From Candidatus Kapaibacterium sp. (GTDB taxonomy: Bacteria > Bacteroidota > Ignavibacteria > Kapaibacteriales > UBA2268): a stretch of DNA of 50,020 nt. Position 1 is the first letter of the stretch. Each line of letters opens with the position of its first letter. Location of the stretch: NCBI GenBank assembly GCA_026418625.1, contig JAOABA010000044.1:1-50020 (forward strand). Reading direction: 5' to 3'. Of this stretch, positions 39,001-44,787 are shown in pieces. A model generated the notes under the pieces. That model had not been told where the DNA came from and searched no databases. It saw nothing but the letters and a program-made list of their open reading frames with translations. Both the position numbers and the translations under genes were made by a program.

Positions 39001-39804
39001 GAGATGAAAAGTTCCACCATTCAGGGTTAAAAAGCCTGTGTTTAAAGCTGAAAAGTTGCTTGAATTTACAAAAACTTCGTTAGATTGAGAGGATTTATTT
39101 GTGGTAATTTCGTTAAAATCAGTTGTTCCGCCCGAACCAGTTATGTTAGAATTTGAACTACCAATAAATGTTGTATTACATATATAACCGCTACCAGTAT
39201 TCAAGTCAAAAACATTATTATTGGTTATATTTCCAGCAATAAACAAGTTATGAGTTCTATTTGTTCCTGAATTTAATACATCAAAAGTTCCGTTGGAGGA
39301 TACAGTAATATCACCTAAAATTCTTAAAATTCTATTAGTGTTATTATCAAATCTGAAAATACCTTGGGTAAGTATTAAAGAACCATTTAGAGTATCATTA
39401 GCATCATAAAACAGTATATTTGTTGGATTATCTTTGTTTAGGGTGATGTTATAAAAATATGAACTGAGTAATTGAATGCCAGTTAAAATAGAATTTCCAT
39501 TTCCAAAAAATAATACAAGACCTGTTCCCCCGATGAACTGACCGTTATTGATTAAATTTTCAGAAATTCTGATTGTTCCGTTTCCTGACTGATTTACAAC
39601 TGCACCTGAATTGATATTAATTGAGCCATTAACAGAAAAAACAGCACCATCACTAAGATTCAATCTGCAACCATCTTTAAGGTTAATCAACTCTTGAGAG
39701 AAACTAATGTTTGGAATTAATAAAAAAAGAACCAACAAAAATAATTGTGTAATCAAAAATTGATTAAATAATTTTTTTTCAATATTTAGCTTTCTAGATC
39801 TCAA
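27013..39804 (-). CDS. Giant secreted modular beta-repeat protein (4263 aa)
   Basis: The open frame is intact over 12.8 kb. It begins at a TTG, with an in-frame stop three codons upstream and no ATG nearby. The first 36 residues form a signal peptide (FLITQLFLLVLFLLI to SFSQ). After an N-terminal domain of about 770 residues there are seven modules starting at Tyr772, Phe1442, Phe1870, Phe2308, Phe3024, Phe3469 and Phe3949. Each opens like FYSIANGNWTSPSTWS, followed by a stretch like IGDGKTITL and an N-x-G-x-Q-x-T-G-x-G-x-P region. Most end with a domain containing F-x-I/V-G-x4-Y-x-P-A and R-Y-W, then a close such as GDWTAGEP. The composition is Asn/Gly/Ser/Thr-rich, typical of parallel beta structures. 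There is no T9SS tag, anchor motif or enzyme domain. A surface matrix or adhesin role is inferred. Confidence 0.9.
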   Translation of the reverse strand: MRSRKLNIEKKLFNQFLITQLFLLVLFLLIPNISFSQELINLKDGCRLNLSDGAVFSVNGSININSGAVVNQSGNGTIRISENLINNGQFIGGTGLVLFFGNGNSILTGIQLLSSYFYNITLNKDNPTNILFYDANDTLNGSLILTQGIFRFDNNTNRILRILGDITVSSNGTFDVLNSGTNRTHNLFIAGNITNNNVFDLNTGSGYICNTTFIGSSNSNITGSGGTTDFNEITTNKSSQSNEVFVNSSNFSALNTGFLTLNGGTFHLGGNFNINQPFFLSASYSIPSNSGFWLDNPNAVVSGQNGNASLSGLLRISNGTMTVGTAATNHLLYSSGSQVTIEGGTLNIAGRFSRDANANSTVNYTQTGGLIALSTVGQSTATDRGAFDIGNTGSTFNWSGGIIDMQMQSSNTSTPNGDYIVLANGGTVTGGTLRIIAAAATQTIRINTTRPIGELLMIGTNNPIAILNTNSLTVLGDITIAGTGAGRLNSNNLNITIGGNWINNSATDLTAFTGGTSRVIFNSGTNQTIGGSATTTFSHLEINKSAGRVILNRQTVINNNLYLRSNPAILDISTFDIEFSTNSIIYSDNGTSSSIDPGSGFSANKCILYSQTGTAGGWIRRNRTGNISTPTPFRFPVGTNGVYTPAEIIVNTATVLSGAYIQIKPIPQEQPNVQLNDVSLKKYWILNKNNITFTDPPSGSACDVKLYYDETEVFGSEGNYRVLVYQPPWLIDPGTSSVVDFNTNLIYSERVRNAQFNGDWTAGEQEAAFAKYYSIANGNYNDPNSWSKINFGGPVSNTAPSLATDRVFIGDGKTITLTANTPNANLIEVQNTGRFLTQTFTVNGDTFRLAPGGTLGIGDAAGITTGASGNIRTTSRQFDTAGVYLYNGSGAQSTGNALPNRVRSLITQKPAADVLTLSNNVVIGDSLIINSGILSLGTRTANAENPNRTFIMRGGEIRIGLEFPENYSPPTFTAGTVNFNGSVAFTVPSSGSTPGVLQYNNLTISGNKQYASITFANEGEIRIANVFDISSCTFTPFATDRFLTSGSTISFNGSGNQNIPRTSGTGGANYELSYFNLKLAGSGTKTLAGTVNHQVNNNVIIESGSTFSLGTLDLTVRGNWINNGGNFINSSRAVTFTNTVALTQNTITSLGIPFHNTIFNGPGAYLVFDSMTVNNLLQISTGGILNGGTSSIRVNGNWTNNNGTFNAGTGNVYFGGGAVNTITNTNGESFYNLIINKTAATVNLAANTNISVSNNLVFNSSGGGHITFTDRPNQFVTLLGTAIRQNLGHIDWNLRLFIPSGAVSSAFFPIGRGASYRPLFLTLNGSGGSAGLLQAQDSIYQTTPTGLNAAQYVQERWALSIPSGSTYALGSRTADIVVTFINPTDIRGGANPLLFETRLWNGSTWTKPTTGNRTTTTTQSLGYTSLSGTFWLVVGPPTVLSFYSIANGNWNSASSWSTARYGGEPSAISPTTPSNIYIGDGKTITLNVNYTTSAGDSVIVETAGPSGLAGRLNLETNVISGAGNFALRSGGILAIANTAGIMASGGTGNIQTSIRNFNEGTHNNGNFIYYGSAAQSTGSGLPSIVNTLISNNPTSVSLTNDVQIRDSLFIQVGTLNSNGRDITIGGNWRNNGTFTAGTRTVTFNGNGIQRLIRTLGETFYNLVINKPSSYVLLEDSLFVSNQLTFTSGIIDARTNNRFVSIANGGNVSRTSGHIDGELRMFVSSGNPSPITYHIGTSNAYNPAILDLNGTGGTGGHVSMIVYGTNHPNINNLPLTLDTAKNVQRYWKLFRPLSSPFVFGTRSYDLTLQFLNPDDLRGGADPLNFVIRRWDGSWNTTTNGTRTSTTTQAVNITTFGTDFVVGEPFAVTRVFYTRLSGVWNNSSQWSYEGYGGAPADDYPSTSSDVVFIGNGNTIILDQDRTLASVTIEDVNGQGTLDFNNFNLLGNTINQFTLKSGGILRITSPDGITTSGATGNVRTAVRNYNFNNHFNGFFIYTGNNNQNTGNGIPDTLGYLEIANTGTDPNNLVTLSKNIRVRNNLIISSGRLNSNNFNIILDSNWVNNSGSNAFIAGTGTVIFEKNRNQSIGGNSITQFNNLSINKTANHLSLDTNITVNGTLNFISNSLLKINDNDLTLGPNASISGSPFSAIKMIQSDGLSSSGSIIKEYTNGTGVTRNFTFPVGVGNLYNEAIINIGGDFNNAFTSLKIFAERHPNRISGNDNILGKYWRITTQGITNINPANTSLSFLYQASDVNGNQARYIPARFNSGWEVNLGTSRSATPSPITIQGETGLTGDWTAGEPNSFFTGRIFYSRLTNVNWNSSASWSNISHSGSAAAYWPGQIFERDTVLIADTDNIRFNQTGGVRIDSLRIGGTLAGSLLFDRAVSPKSLTILRNITVENNGTIADINTNATTDTLIVFGNFTNNNTTVNAVDLRPADNRFTFLVFSGSGNSIVSGGTGANGWRLSNVRLSKTNGLNDSLINLSTTFSRALNIANTADRRFVLGSGIYKHNNSDTAILCADGAGAFTFGTNSGIHLISGGIRFNELTNTNSNTTIRIDGGLLYFGNANNEHFLYAPGTKFSMTGGEARVAACFSRTLPQSYCDFNMSGGNLRVLTVGTSGSYGYYGFDLSNSTCIFNWSGGTIVITRNSADVDYKVGAATYSVTGGTLQIGETGINIVSGANFALGSPTAPLWNLYVKYTRYNATDYSSAMFWDGDFTILNNVIIDPDGCLDLNCNSFTLGGHFINRGNFTTDGIGWNNNVGARKVTFNGTGDQIFANMKAIVTHTGPSYNNQAFFDVEINKPSGKIILDSAGVFTNSNLTVRNTLKFSADNKAVIDARTNNRFVFADFQTAGDLAQVQRIGSGHINGTLRREVSPGTQTVEFIIGTDTAYTPAILNLNGTDGTDGPLDMIVFNNVSPAPTDPPINLSKYITRRWRISRPTTSAFALGTRTYNLTTTFLPQNIPTGDVPTGASWTNFEHFVSRNGGAWNQTTTGTRTTNSTQSINHSVFDNTSNDFIIGERTSVDFYSIANGNWTSPSTWSTVGYGGPPETTLFPNSINHQVYIGDGKTVTLNTDVNVKSVTIENVGSGPGHLNASINFITGETFSLNDSCIISTAHQFGLRATLNSGSIRTNQRYYGRSNYIFNSSNQTQNTGDGVPIGPTNRVLSLTVNNTAPDSASRRVLLTNNITCDSNIFILSGFLDAGSRIVQLNRNLIINANSNYIPSLSTFELINPTLDQYITLNNSWGTLFHNFYVSKAAGKVIVDGSSNVDIFIKNRLRFSSGNTASIDVRTNNRRVILTSTGFVEREGQGYVDGRLRKPIPIGPGTYTFEIGNENDYTPAVLTLTGSGGLVGSIEAENIKPLPNEPFSGNRMDQLQAVPRYWSLIGYDNFSMGGRLANVNLQFPPSELSSIEISKAVVRRKSIPAETPVYKDRRNLTWNLGLASVELAPAENKWIGIGEFYIGNKAQRIFYSRQTGNWDDNNSWSFTGLGGPPVPLGEFPNSDWNYGIDETEVRDSVVIGNGNSITLGSSILPELAYLEILANGNLIINQNSYIQKSSIGSSVFALRDEGTLTNRTNLGIEPGSSGLLRFDDLTRTFEPNANYVFSGALNQTFGSAFPSSIGNLTINTDNNTRIVSTNSGILNISGNLNVLSGQLRPLNNSVDFRLAGNMTVNGVLNFTIDPSGNNTTSIFKFSGSSTSNQVISGSGTLIFHNLIMNRTNPQGIVELNMNASIRGSLNFLEGANPNNQILSLGTNSNLRIENSNPNSIQNYQGTGILRYIRTSNTSGLLIRNVTLNQNYDFPLGSYDDGNDNYTPGRLITETTGNNGFIGMRVSRGSSNDPATFQGHLFLPTDRTNSYIKRYWAIDSVTTTIKGQLRFNYSDNDVAGDENLITSIGRWRPTMEGSPGSWRPIYGNINISQNYFETFPSFQDTNYRGDWTIANIEAFRRLFFSRQSGNWTDLNSWTASRTHSGPIFGDYPQEPLDSVNIGGGSLGVGNHIITLNIPSITIAGIAVGRTQDTTGTLDCGPNIIYGENFTLDNYSTLAIGSPQGITLSGLSGNIQTNSRNYTVSGLASFIYKGNSDQSVGNGLPTNIRNLTIENSGPIGDNTVTLIGSLNILSNLYINNGRLDLQNFTANNNSGTGTFSISSNASLRIGGTNNLLTSINNYTSYLIDPNSTIEFYGGLGENQTISSLPINLTSGLGNVILNNSGTKFVVNPLLIRGNLFNSNGALLQNNVGVDALQVLGSIINSASINNDGVIEIGQ
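27960..37491 (-). repeat. Seven large protein-level modules within the giant gene
   Basis: On the minus strand the modules begin at 37491, 35481, 34197, 32883, 30735, 29400 and 27960, with spacings of about 670, 428, 438, 716, 445 and 480 codons; the last is 315 codons to the stop. The marks are an aromatic opener (FYS, FYT or FFS) with N-x-W and S-W-S, a later I-G-D/N-G-K/N-T-I-T-L strand, and a close such as GDWTAGEP or DFVVGEP just before the next opener. The sequences have diverged, so this is an old expansion and not a recent tandem duplication. Confidence 0.8.
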
Positions 39805-39843
39805 AGTTAATTAAGATAATTTATTAAATTTAATATTTAAATT

Positions 39844-41745
39844 TTAGCTTATTTTATGTATTGAAAAATAAGTATTAGCTGAACCACTTATGATATTATA
39901 ATTACCTCCTGTGTTTTGATATACAAATATTTCAACATATTCACCTGCTTGAAGATAAATGATATCAGAAACAACAGGTGCATTATTATTTCTTATTGCA
40001 CTAAATGTTCCATCACTATTATTCAAACCTAATTTAGAACCATAAGCATAAGCTGAACCATTATGATATATTGCAATAGATACATAACTATTAGTATTAC
40101 CGGGTGCTCCCAAAGTTGAAAAATCAAATTCCGTTCTGGCATTAATTTGATAGTAACCTGTTTCTTTGGCAGTAAATCTGTAATTTGTTGAATTATCGAA
40201 TTCAGATTTCTCGTCAAAATTTTCTGTATTGAATTGAATTTTTGTCCAAGAACCACTGTTTATTGTTTGAGTTGCGTTTCTATATGCTCTCGCTCTGCTT
40301 TGATGATTAAAATCAATAATTCCTTCGCTGCCAGACTCTGTATGGATCTCCATCATTAAAGATGAAGCTGTATATCCAGATGAATTATTATTAAAAGAGT
40401 TTGTTCTGCTTACTTTAAAATTATTATTGTCAGTATAATCCAAACCAATCATCATATAGTTATTGTTATTGTAATTAAACCTTAGATTTGCATCGCCGTT
40501 TTGAATAGCATAAATGTCAATTACAGGTCTTTGAGTTTGACCGTTAGCTCCTTGTGCAGTTATAGCATAGTAATTATCACCTTGACTTATAACATGTAGT
40601 GAAGAGTTAGCATCTGGTGTAATACTTCCAATGTTCGGAGAAATTCCAACGGTGCCAGCTGCAGTTACCTTAATCCTTTCTGTATTATTTGTCCTAATAT
40701 TTAAAGTTTGATTATTCGTTGTTCCAAGAAAATCTCCTGTTGCAATTGAATTGCCTGATAACATCCAACCACCGGTTCCACCGGCATCAACAGCGGGCTC
40801 CCATTGATTTGCTGTATTGTTCCATTTGAGAACATAGCCATCAGTTGGAGCAGTCGCAGAAACTGCCCTACCTCTTAACCCTGTAACAGTCAGAACCCCA
40901 GTATTACTTATCAATCCATCGCCAGACATTGAAACAGCTGATGCTATGTTAGAAGAATTTCCAACGATTATTTGTCCGCTATTTAAAGCTAAATCAGTGA
41001 CAGCTAAATTTCCAGTTATTAAATTGCTCGAACCGTCAGTTTTTACATATTGATTTGGGGTTAAACCCGGAACATAAATAGAACCCGTAGAAGTTATTCT
41101 TATACGTTGTGTGTTATTTGTCCTAATCACCAAATCCTGAGCATCAATAGTGCCAAGAAAGTCATTCGTTGGATTTGTTCCGGAATTACCGCCTAATGCC
41201 CAACTATTACCTCCGCCAAGAGTTGCTGGATCTGTCCAAGTAGGAGCACCACTTCCACCACTTGTTAATAAGAAACCAGTTGTTCCAACAGAAGAAAATG
41301 CATATTCGGTTCCAGTTCCATAAGCAATAGCTCCCGCAGTTGGAGTTGCATTAGTATTTGTTCCTCCGTTAGCTATGGGTAGAATACCAGTTACCTCAGT
41401 TGCAAGATTTATACTACCAGAAATCAATCTAATCCAATTCGAACCATCAAAATAATAGAATCCCGGAGTATTATCAGTCTGATAAATAAGCAAACTCGTT
41501 GCAGGAGAAGAAATCAAATTTCGATTTGTCTGATTCATTCTTGGTATTAAAAATCCTTTAGGGGAAGAGACTAAGTCATTGCTCAACTCCAGAATTGCCG
41601 AAGGATGAGGACTATTAGTTCCTATACCTGCATTCTGATTTTGAGCAAAAATATTCTGTTTTGTTAATCCCGGAAGTAAAACTATGAATAAAAATATTGA
41701 GATAAATATGACTAAATTTATTTTTTGTATGAACTTGAAACTCAT
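39844..41745 (-). CDS. Secreted tail-fibre-like protein with C1q/TNF-like C-terminus
   Basis: A 633-residue exported protein; the signal peptide ends in NIFAQ at about 35. Residues 38-104 (AGIGTNSPHPSAILELS, then GFLIPRMN and LLIYQTDNTPGFYYFDGSNW) are the usual opening of Bacteroidota secreted proteins of this kind. Two copies of a unit, NDFLGTIDAQDLVIRTNNTQ (residues 194-213) and the matching GDFLGTTNNQTLNIRTNNTE (337-356), show an internal repeat. Residues 483-632 look like a C1q/TNF jelly-roll: AYRNATQTINSGSWTKIQF, GYYQINARTEF, VSIAIYHNGS, IIYLQAGEYVEIFV, and a closing TYFSIHKI. A GAGG site precedes the ATG by 6 nt. The giant gene follows 39 nt downstream. Confidence 0.85.
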   Translation of the reverse strand: MSFKFIQKINLVIFISIFLFIVLLPGLTKQNIFAQNQNAGIGTNSPHPSAILELSNDLVSSPKGFLIPRMNQTNRNLISSPATSLLIYQTDNTPGFYYFDGSNWIRLISGSINLATEVTGILPIANGGTNTNATPTAGAIAYGTGTEYAFSSVGTTGFLLTSGGSGAPTWTDPATLGGGNSWALGGNSGTNPTNDFLGTIDAQDLVIRTNNTQRIRITSTGSIYVPGLTPNQYVKTDGSSNLITGNLAVTDLALNSGQIIVGNSSNIASAVSMSGDGLISNTGVLTVTGLRGRAVSATAPTDGYVLKWNNTANQWEPAVDAGGTGGWMLSGNSIATGDFLGTTNNQTLNIRTNNTERIKVTAAGTVGISPNIGSITPDANSSLHVISQGDNYYAITAQGANGQTQRPVIDIYAIQNGDANLRFNYNNNNYMMIGLDYTDNNNFKVSRTNSFNNNSSGYTASSLMMEIHTESGSEGIIDFNHQSRARAYRNATQTINSGSWTKIQFNTENFDEKSEFDNSTNYRFTAKETGYYQINARTEFDFSTLGAPGNTNSYVSIAIYHNGSAYAYGSKLGLNNSDGTFSAIRNNNAPVVSDIIYLQAGEYVEIFVYQNTGGNYNIISGSANTYFSIHKIS

Positions 41746-41878
41746 AAAATACCTCTATAAGGATTAATTAAATTGATATATTATTATCGGGTTAATTTAA
41801 TAAATAATTTAATTTAAAACAATACTCAAAAAATAAATTAAATAAATGGAAAAAATGATTATTTTAAAAAAATAACAA

Positions 41879-42529
41879 TCATTTTGCGTTGTAATTAATC
41901 ACAGCATATCTTACAAGTGCAGACGCAGTTTTTATTCCTAATTTTTTCATAATATTAGCTCTATGAGTTTCAACAGTTCTGACACTTAGAAATACTTTCT
42001 CAGCGATTTCTGCACTTTTATATCCTTTAGCCAAAAAATTAATTATCTCTTGCTCCCTTTTCGTTAATCTAACAGGAGGAATTTCCTCATCAATGTCATT
42101 AGGTATTCTTTTTTGCATCAAATTTAATATACTCCTGCTAAATACCCTTTCACCTTTCGTAACTAAAAATAAAGAATCTATCAAAAACTTTGAATTTACA
42201 TTTTTTGATAAATAACCGTTTGCACCTGCATCAAGGGCTTTTTCAAGGTGATTATTATCTTCATACGCTGTGAGCATAATAACTGATATATTAGAATTGA
42301 GATTTTTAATTAAAGTAGTAGCTTCAATTCCATCCATAATTGGCATATTAATATCAAGCAAAGCTACATCAGGATTATAATACTCAGCCAGTTTGTAGGC
42401 ATCTCGACCATTATCAGCTTCTCCTAATATGTTTATTCGTTTGTCAAGTGTTAACAAACGTCTAAGACCCACCCTCATTATTTCGTGGTCATCGGCAATG
42501 ATAATATTGATTATTTTCTCGCTACTCAT
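41879..42529 (-). CDS. NarL/FixJ-type response regulator
   Basis: A 216-residue regulator. The receiver has Asp13-Asp14, phospho-acceptor Asp59 in ALLDINMPIMDG, Thr87 and Lys109. A LuxR-type helix-turn-helix covers about residues 146-208 (LTKREQEIINFLAKGYKSAE with VFLSVRTVETHRANIMKKLG). All key residues are intact. It lies 10 nt after nadE and 133 bp before the C1q-like and giant genes, so it may control them, although no kinase is adjacent. The target is not shown by the sequence. Confidence 0.95.
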   Translation of the reverse strand: MSSEKIINIIIADDHEIMRVGLRRLLTLDKRINILGEADNGRDAYKLAEYYNPDVALLDINMPIMDGIEATTLIKNLNSNISVIMLTAYEDNNHLEKALDAGANGYLSKNVNSKFLIDSLFLVTKGERVFSRSILNLMQKRIPNDIDEEIPPVRLTKREQEIINFLAKGYKSAEIAEKVFLSVRTVETHRANIMKKLGIKTASALVRYAVINYNAK

Positions 42530-42539
42530 AAATTTTTAT

Positions 42540-44483
42540 CTAATATTCATCTAAATCTCTAAGCCACAAATCAACCGAAGCGTCGCTTGGCATTCTCCAA
42601 TCTCCTCTTGGAGACAAAGATATTACACCCACTTTTACACCATCAGGTATACAATTTCTTTTAAACTGGTTTTGAAAAAATCTTTGATAAAAAACTTTTA
42701 GCCATTTTAAAATTTCTTTAGGTTTGAAATCTTGATTGAAAGCAATTTTAGCAAGATAATAAATTTTTTGAGGCTCAAAACCAAACCTAATCATATAATA
42801 CAAGAAAAAGTCGTGAAGAATATAAGGACCAATTACCTCCTCAGTCTTTTGTTTAATTTTTCCTGAGATATCGGCAGGTAGTAACTCTGGTGAAATTGGT
42901 GTCTCAATAATATCATTCAATATTTCTGATATTTTACCAGAGTATTTGACATCCGCACACCATTTAATAATATATTTTACAAGTGTTTTAGGCACACCGG
43001 AATTAATACCATACATAGACATATGGTCACCATTGTATGTTGACCAACCAAGCGCAATTTCCGATAAATCTCCGGTTCCAAGGACTATTCCACCCTCCTG
43101 ATTTGCTAAATCCATCAAAATTTGTGTCCTTTCACGTGCTTGAGCATTTTCAAAAACGATATCAGTTTCGTTTGAAGAATGACCAATATCTTCAAAGTGA
43201 GATAGAACACTCTTTTTTATATCTATTTCTTTATATGTCACTTTAAGATGGTTGGCAAGTAATTTTGCATTGTCTTTTGTTTTTTTTGTTGTGCCGAAAC
43301 CCGGCATTCCTACACAAATAATATTTTTTGTTAGATATTTTAGTTTTTTAAATGTATTAACTGCAACCAGAAGAGCTAACGTAGAGTCAAGTCCACCAGA
43401 TAATCCTATTACTACTTTATCAGTATTAATATGTTTTAATCTTTTTGATAAAGCGGCAGTCTGGATTTCAAATATTTCCTTGCATCTAATATTTCTATCA
43501 TTTAGATTTAGAGGGACAAAGGGAGTTTTGTTAATTTTTCTTAACAGGTCTTTCGGAGTATCAAATTTTTGATCTAATGGAACTATTCTGAAATTTTTAT
43601 TAGGTTTTGAGAATCCATAAGCATTGTTGTTAATTCTATCATAATGAATTTTTTGAAGATCGATATCAGAAAAAATAATATCTGTATTGAAATTAAATCT
43701 TTCGTTTTCTGCAAGAATGTAACCATTCTCAGCAATAATGCAATGCCCAGAATAAACAAGATCAGTAGATGATTCGTTTGGACCACTAGAAGAATATGCA
43801 TAAGCTGACAAGCATCTTGCAGATTGAGATTTTACTAATTCTCTCCTGTAATCTGCTTTTGATAAATATTCTGAACTTGCTGACAAATTGAATATTAAAT
43901 TGGCTCCAGCAGAAACTTGATAAAGACTTGGAGGAATAACTGCCCATAAATCTTCACAAATTTCAATCCCAAGCCTTAGAGATGAAAAATCATTAAAATC
44001 AAACAAGATATCAGTCCCAAAAGGAACTTTGCGGTTGTTTATATAAATTTCATTTTCAAAATTATCCAAGGACGATGAAAACCATCTTTTCTCATAGTAT
44101 TCATTTGAGTTTGCGAGATATGTCTTAGGTATAATTCCTTTTAAAGAACCATTTGAAATGACCAGAGCGGAATTAAATAATCTACCATTAGAACTGATAG
44201 GTGCACCAACAACAATCGTTAAATTTGCTTTTTTAGTCTCATTTTCTAAAGTATTTATTGCACTAATTACTGATTCCAATAATTTTTTTTGAAAGAAAAG
44301 ATCACCACAGGTATAACCTGTCAAAGAAAGTTCTGGATATAGTGCCAAGTTACATTTTTTTTCTTTTAGAAGAGAAAATGACCTAATTATAGCTTCAGTA
44401 TTGAAAATGACATCTCCAACCCTCATTTCGGGAGATACAACTGCTATCCTAACAAAGCCATATTTTTTAAAATCTGAACTCAA
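42540..44483 (-). CDS. nadE: Glutamine-dependent NAD+ synthetase
   Basis: A 647-residue two-domain enzyme that makes NAD+ from nicotinate adenine dinucleotide, ATP and ammonia taken from glutamine. The N-terminal nitrilase domain carries the triad Glu51 (LYPELSLTGY), Lys120 and Cys176 (GIEICEDLW). The C-terminal synthetase domain has the ATP-binding loop SGGLDST at residues 362-368. The first codon is TTG at 44483, with an in-frame stop two codons upstream and no ATG nearby, so TTG is the best start. A good promoter lies just upstream at 44510-44541. Confidence 0.96.
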   Translation of the reverse strand: MSSDFKKYGFVRIAVVSPEMRVGDVIFNTEAIIRSFSLLKEKKCNLALYPELSLTGYTCGDLFFQKKLLESVISAINTLENETKKANLTIVVGAPISSNGRLFNSALVISNGSLKGIIPKTYLANSNEYYEKRWFSSSLDNFENEIYINNRKVPFGTDILFDFNDFSSLRLGIEICEDLWAVIPPSLYQVSAGANLIFNLSASSEYLSKADYRRELVKSQSARCLSAYAYSSSGPNESSTDLVYSGHCIIAENGYILAENERFNFNTDIIFSDIDLQKIHYDRINNNAYGFSKPNKNFRIVPLDQKFDTPKDLLRKINKTPFVPLNLNDRNIRCKEIFEIQTAALSKRLKHINTDKVVIGLSGGLDSTLALLVAVNTFKKLKYLTKNIICVGMPGFGTTKKTKDNAKLLANHLKVTYKEIDIKKSVLSHFEDIGHSSNETDIVFENAQARERTQILMDLANQEGGIVLGTGDLSEIALGWSTYNGDHMSMYGINSGVPKTLVKYIIKWCADVKYSGKISEILNDIIETPISPELLPADISGKIKQKTEEVIGPYILHDFFLYYMIRFGFEPQKIYYLAKIAFNQDFKPKEILKWLKVFYQRFFQNQFKRNCIPDGVKVGVISLSPRGDWRMPSDASVDLWLRDLDEY

Positions 44484-44509
44484 TATCTATTAATTTTTAC
44501 TATTTAAAT

Positions 44510-44541
44510 CAAAACTAATTCTTTTTTTTAATTTAAGCAAA
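44510..44541 (-). promoter_or_regulatory. Bacteroidota-type promoter of nadE
   Basis: On the minus strand TTTG (44541-44538) is followed after 20 nt by TAGTTTTG (44517-44510). This fits the Bacteroidota consensus TTTG, 19-21 nt, TAnnTTTG. The start codon is 26 nt further on, so the leader would be short. Confidence 0.6.
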
Positions 44542-44744
44542 ATCTAAACCAAAAAAACGTTTTTTTTTATTTTATCTTGCAAAATTATTGTATAACCATA
44601 AATGTCATTAAATTTCTAATAATTACTTTATAGTTTATTCAAGCAAAATCAGACTCATCAAAAATATTCTATTTAAGATTGTAACAAAATTTATACATAA
44701 TGTAAAAAATTAAAAATTTTGAGAAAATTAAGATAAAAAAAACT

Positions 44745-44752
44745 TATTTTTG
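44745..44752 (+). promoter_or_regulatory. Candidate -7 element of the DHOD-like gene
   Basis: TATTTTTG matches TAnnTTTG 35 bp before the ATG. A TTTG at 44718-44721 is 23 nt upstream, slightly longer than usual. Confidence 0.4.
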
Positions 44753-44787
44753 CTAATAAATGTTCAATAAATAATAAAGAATAAGCT

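Larger units (their letters stand above)
44484..44787. other. Divergent promoter region, 304 bp
   Basis: This region lies between nadE (minus) and the DHOD-like gene (plus). It has no coding potential that I can support. It is A/T-rich with long A and T runs and holds a candidate promoter for each side, described separately. No repeat or RNA gene is seen. Confidence 0.6.

Noticed and set aside
24258-39804. Type V autotransporters
   Set aside because: No C-terminal beta-barrel translocator domain is visible at the end of either long beta-repeat protein.
39844-41745. Prophage tail fibre
   Set aside because: The signal peptide, the Bacteroidota secreted-protein opening and the lack of any other phage gene nearby argue against a prophage.
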